64,000 nt of DNA from the NCBI RefSeq assembly GCF_963678975.1, contig NC_089272.1, positions 44,893,391 through 44,957,390 on the forward strand, given 5' to 3'. The stretch comes from Dysidea avara. Taxonomy: Eukaryota; Porifera; Demospongiae; Dictyoceratida; Dysideidae. This document shows positions 59,874 to 64,000 of this stretch, piece after piece (within the stretch, counting starts at the first letter, position 1; each line of letters starts with the position of its first letter). The position numbers and the translations under genes are program-made. The notes beneath the pieces are model-generated. The model did no database searches. It was not told the origin of the DNA and saw nothing but the letters and a program-made list of their open reading frames with translations.

Positions 59874-61515
59874 ATGTTTAGCCTATCTACTATTCAGCTG
59901 TTGATCCTTGTTAGTGGAGTTACACTGAACTGTGGAGAGGAGGAATTAGACGAGAAGCCTACTTGTATACATGACGAGGTACAGTTCTAGCTAATAGACA
60001 ATTTGTTATCAAAGTGTGAAAATAGCTTTCCATGACTCAGTGAGTAACCCCCCCCCCGGGATAATTAACAAGTTACAAATTCCAGTGGATTTCATCTTCC
60101 TTTTATCCCTATGCATAAGCTATATGAAAGTGTATCAATCATCTTGTTACATGCTTGCTTTAAAAAATTGCGTAGATACTAGCACACAATGTTCACATGT
60201 GTGTACTATGCATACCAGTATAGCTACTAGCTAAGGCCACTTATTGTTTGTCTCTCTCGCCCTAGCTTTGCACGTTTTTACCTCTAATTCCATAATCTCA
60301 TTGTGTTTAATGAAAGTTATTAAGCTAAGTTGCTTGCATAGTTGAAAGTAGGCTAGATAGACCGAATTGAAGTCCCACCTCAATATCAGGACAAGGGTGG
60401 ATCCAGGGGAGGTTCAAAAGAAAGGAACACTATCCGCAACTACTGTATATAATTATCTTAAAGTAACAGTATCTTCAATTTACAATTGAAGGGGTCAGCG
60501 GCAAAAGGGGACAAGTGCCATTTGAAAATTAGATGACCATGTGATGGGCATTAAGCAGGATTTTGTGACATAGTAGAATTCTGGTAATATTTGCTAAAAA
60601 TTATTTTGAGACTGCTATGAAAATGTTAGTTAACGTCATATTATTTCAGCTGTTTCTGAATCTACAGCTTATGTTTAGCTTCTGGAACCAAATCTTGAGT
60701 GGCTTTTGAGGAATAATGTGCCACTATAGATTAATATGTACTGTAATAATATTATGGTATAGTATACAACAATTGAGTTTATAATTTTAAAAATCATGTG
60801 AATAAAGTTGTGGCTGCATGTTGCTGGGGACCAAGTCACCACTGGGTCTGGAAAGTTTTTCTGCATTTCAGTTACATGTTTCTGACTCCCTGTATTCACA
60901 GGCTTTATACCTTCTCATGGGTCCCTAGTGGGATAGCATTTACAGAACAGAATTACACCTAACAATTGAAAAAATTGTTTGCACTGCCTTAAACACACCA
61001 TCTACAAGTTTAGAAAGTAATAGGGAAAAACATTTATCCACTGCAGATTGCTGAAACAGATCCATACATTGTGGACCTTTCCAATCAGTATGGAGGATTG
61101 AATAAGAGACAGACTTCAACAATGAACCACTCCAGTATCAGAATACATCCAGAATTTGTAAATGTTACTCCTTCAGCTACCACAATTTTACAAGGAACAG
61201 ATAGTATACTGTTTCGCAGTATTAAAACTCTAGAGAGTATTTTAATGGTACATCCTGTGCAGGGCAACTTCATCATACCACCAATGTGTACTGAATACAC
61301 TTCTGGAGTCAATGAGGGTAAATGTAGATCACCTCTACCAACTCAGAGTGACTATAGATGTAGAGACTTTCTTGATGCAATTCCTCCATCATACATTGGT
61401 GTCAGAGAAGTTTGCACATCACCTAATTCAACAACATCATGTACTCTACAAGGCCCTAATGGTACTGGAATTCCAAACACTGACTATTTGTTGTTTGTGT
61501 CTACAATATCTTCTG
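59874..61515 (+). CDS. Leishmanolysin-like paralogue, first two exons (partial)
   Basis: Exon 1 (59874-59978) encodes a signal peptide MFSLSTIQLLILVSGVTLNC and ends TCIHDE in phase 0. Exon 2 (61047-61515) encodes IAETDPYIVDLS, KRQTS, MVHPVQGNFIIPPMCTEYTS, SYIGVREVCTS and GPNGTGIPNTDYLLFVS, leaving phase 1. Both exons match exons 1 and 2 of the gene at 25802 in phase and very closely in sequence. The next exon, which should begin with an LCN-like motif, is not found before 64000, so the gene continues beyond the window. The catalytic HExxH is therefore not seen here. It is a tandem duplicate in the same orientation. Confidence 0.88.
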
Positions 61516-62395
61516 GTAAGCTTACAGTATTTCTTGAACTGTACATGTTGATGAGTTTTATCTATTCATTTTAAAGCAGTATAATAGTACTACTGTACTG
61601 TGTATTAAAGTTTACTTAGTTACCTGGATAAAGTGTGGCATGCACTTGTCTCTTACATGTTAGGGCAGAGCTTTCCTACATATTGTATTACAGGTACAAT
61701 ACAAGTAGCAACAATGTTCTGTGTTTAACTCAAGGTACAGTTTTCTTACCATGACCAATGCAAACTAATTTTGCAACCATTGCATGTAGCGGCAAGTTAT
61801 TTACAGTACTTGAAAATTAGGATCTTTCATTGAAGGATTAAATTAGAATCAAACTAGCATCCTGATACATTTTGTATTATACTCAATTTTAAGCTTAGAA
61901 CACTACGCTACCTTATTATACATTTCAAATTTATTTGTAATGTTTGGAGTTAAGTATCGTGTTTCTATATTTATAAACTGTTTAAAATATTTTGTCAAAG
62001 CTAGTATCTGACGAAAATTAATCACGCAAAAAAATTTTGCCAACGTAATATTAGGCTGAGAAGTTGAATGAATTCAGTTAACTGCTTTCTGGCCACCTGG
62101 ATCGAAGCTTAGCCATTGGCATTTCAAGAGTATGTCTTTGTTTCAGTATTTTAATATATAAATCATGAGTGGATCCCAGGGGAGAGCTGTCCTTGTCTAT
62201 TTCACCGCCAGCGATAGCGTTCAGTGGCAATGATGCCATGCCATATGACAAGACCCATTAAATGAAGTATGTATACAAATATGCAAATTGCATGGAATGA
62301 GTTTTTAACTACAGCAATTCCATGTTCACTGCTTGAGTTCGTGACGGACAACTCTGAACGTGTTATAAAGACTTTTCTAGATTCTCTAGTGTTTC
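61516..62395. other. Intron 2 of the second protease gene, first part
   Basis: AT-rich; nothing recognisable until a repeat of about 85 bp ('gttcactgcttgagttcgtg' at 62327) that recurs at 62724. Confidence 0.4.
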
Positions 62396-62640
62396 CACAA
62401 TGTTATGATTATGATTATGATTACTGAAAAACACAGTTACAAACTGATATGTTGAGGTAAGGAAAAAAACATTACAAATCACATAGATGAGAGTCAGTTA
62501 TAATTTATCTAAAAATACTTGTAAAGATTGGGATTCTATTGTGTCAGTTGGTAAATTGTTCCAATCGCGGATAGATTTTGGGTAATAGCTGAATTTATAA
62601 TGATCTGTTCTAGCAAACGGAATCTCAAAATGTTAGCTGA
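62395..62640 (-). mobile_element. LINE 3' end relic, minus strand
   Basis: On the minus strand the sequence reads a LINE C-terminus with YPKSIRDWNNLPTDTI and a stop, then a short 3' UTR ending in an AATCATAATCATAATCATAA-type tail (about 62405-62425). It is 5'-truncated. Confidence 0.75.
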
Positions 62641-63130
62641 TCTCGATCTACCCACCCTGCAGAACAGAAGGAAAATTACAAATGCTGTATACAATCATTC
62701 ATCATTTAGCTGATATTCACCACGTTCACTGCTTGAGTTCGTGACGGACAACTCTGAATGTGTTATAAAGACTTTTCTAGATTCTCTAGTGTTTCCACAA
62801 TGTTAGCTGATCTCGATGCAGAGCAGATTCTGAAGGAAAATTACAAATGCTGTATAAAATCATTCATCATTTAGCTGATATTCCAGATGATTGTTTAACT
62901 CCCGTTCCCTCCTTTCTATGAAGTGGCTATTTTATTCAACTAAATACTAGAGTGGACAGTTTTATATTTTCCTTCTTCCCTTCAGTGATTAAACTATGGA
63001 ATAATCTACCCCAGAACATTGTTAATGCTCCCACATACACTGAGTTTTGTAATAATTTAGACACTTATAATTACACATGTGCATTATAATCATACATGAT
63101 TCCTGCACAGTACACAATACAATACAATAC
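62640..63130 (+). mobile_element. LINE 3' end relic, plus strand
   Basis: Broken reading with 'PPCRTEGKLQMLYTIIHHLA' and a C-terminus FFPSVIKLWNNLPQNIVNAP ending at a stop near 63087, then a 3' UTR with (CAATA)n tail (63115-63130). It is interrupted by an 85 bp duplicated segment (62724-62808, also at 62327-62412) and stop codons. Another (CAATA)n tail of similar type lies at 12058. Confidence 0.75.
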
Positions 63131-63599
63131 AACAACTGTCTGAGGCTCGATCTGGGGTGCTGCCTCCATGGAACGGAGATGGCACACTTAAGTTTCACTC
63201 TGCTTGTTATTCTGCTTCTTCTATATATAAAAAGGACAGTACAATCCTAACAAATTAATATAATAAGGCTACATACATGTAATTCACTGTTAAAAAATTT
63301 TCGTCGCTTGAGGAAACGCACGAAAATTTAACTTGTGAAATTTCTCGCAGCTTATGTTTATAGAAATATGGTACCATGCAGACAATAATGATCTGGTTAC
63401 AGAGACTTGTGCGTATCAAGGATCAACATGTGGCTTTTCAAAGTTCTAAATGCCTCATTGTCATTGTCTGCAGAAGTGAAGTCCATTAAACACAGAGTTG
63501 TAATATTTAGTTCTTATGAGCTATCTATTTCATCCACATGGCCCCAATTGTAGCACTTGTCATTGTAAAATTTTTGGTGAAGCATTAAACTAGGGATGC
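63131..63599. other. Intronic DNA, nothing recognised
   Basis: No exon or repeat border identified. Confidence 0.3.
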
Positions 63600-63965
63600 A
63601 ACAATTTTATCATTATTTCAGGACTAATGGATATGTGTGGAATTTGGAATTATGCTGGCATTTTGAAGTTAATGGTGAGAAAATTGACTTTAATAGAGTT
63701 GTCAGAAATTCTAATAGAACAGTCACACAACTGTAGCACTCCAACAAGGTAGTCACGTAGAATTATGAAATACTTTAATATAGCAACTAGCAGAAAGAAT
63801 GGAAGAAAATTGCTGATGCATCATTGTAATTGTATAACACAGCAAACTGGTGGCAAAATTTTAGGTATTATGGGCATTTCTTGAAAGGTAATACTGTAGG
63901 TGATTATTTTGAATACAGCTCAAAAGCATAATGCTGAACTTTGTGAGCATAATAGCCTCATTCCT
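63600..63965. repeat. Dispersed repeat related to 26160-26578
   Basis: Shares ordered words with 26160-26578: 'ggaattatgctggcattttga', CTCTAATA-type boxes (63690-63785), 'gcaaactggtgg', 'aatactgtaggtgatt', 'agcataatgct' and 'gcataatagcctcat'. Both copies lie in an intron of a leishmanolysin-like gene (intron 1 of the first, intron 2 or later of the second). Confidence 0.65.
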
Positions 63966-64000
63966 TCAAACGCAACTTGTTCCTTATAACCTAGAATACA

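Overview
This is a metazoan nuclear genome window. Genes are split into many short GT-AG exons, and encode secreted or membrane proteins built from animal extracellular modules. The intergenic and intronic DNA is AT-rich and dense in transposable elements. The gene and transposon content would fit a sponge or another early-branching marine invertebrate; that is inference, because nothing in the window names the species.

Gene layout. (i) At 2162-2510 (+) are the last two exons of a type I membrane protein (transmembrane helix plus short cytoplasmic tail); the rest lies left of the window. (ii) At 17319-20166 (+) is a decayed or truncated paralogue of that 3' end, with a stop codon just after the helix. 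(iii) At 25802-50385 (+) is a gene I could read from start to stop as 33 exons. Every boundary is GT-AG, the phases agree throughout, and the summed length is 6471 nt (2156 residues plus stop). It encodes a signal peptide, a leishmanolysin-like (M8) metalloprotease with all zinc ligands, an IgGFc-binding-protein-like region, a fibronectin III domain, an EGF domain, four NIDO modules, a transmembrane helix and a cytoplasmic tail. (iv) At 59874-61515 (+) are the first two exons of a tandem paralogue that runs off the right edge.

Repeat layout. Five related elements share one end (TCAAGACACAC, always preceded by A). Four of them also share a large fold-back at the other end: 3211-7918, 8954-14029, 32204-34253 and 39079-43828; the fifth, at 1-383, is cut by the window edge. 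Three carry a long minisatellite core built on GTAGCTGAACTCTCTACA. Nested in or between them are many non-autonomous DNA transposons, several with exact target duplications: 8 bp hAT-like (4575-5100, 58867-59389, 4034-4490, 45019-45464, 49120-49402, 52131-52575), 9 bp Mutator-like (54248-54789, 57284-57457), and a 2.9 kb element with inverted repeats of roughly 770-820 bp (10630-13567). There are also 5'-truncated LINE ends, a broken reverse-transcriptase element (55479-58226, minus) and tRNA-derived sequences.

The most unusual signal is a 19 bp box, TACTCTAATAGAGCAGTCA, with palindromic core CTCTAnTAGAG. Exact or near copies occur at well over a dozen places, often in pairs and often followed or preceded by a GATCGA box. 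It sits inside several element families whose ends are unrelated. It may be a shared functional site, such as a protein-binding site, transcription control or a small-RNA target.
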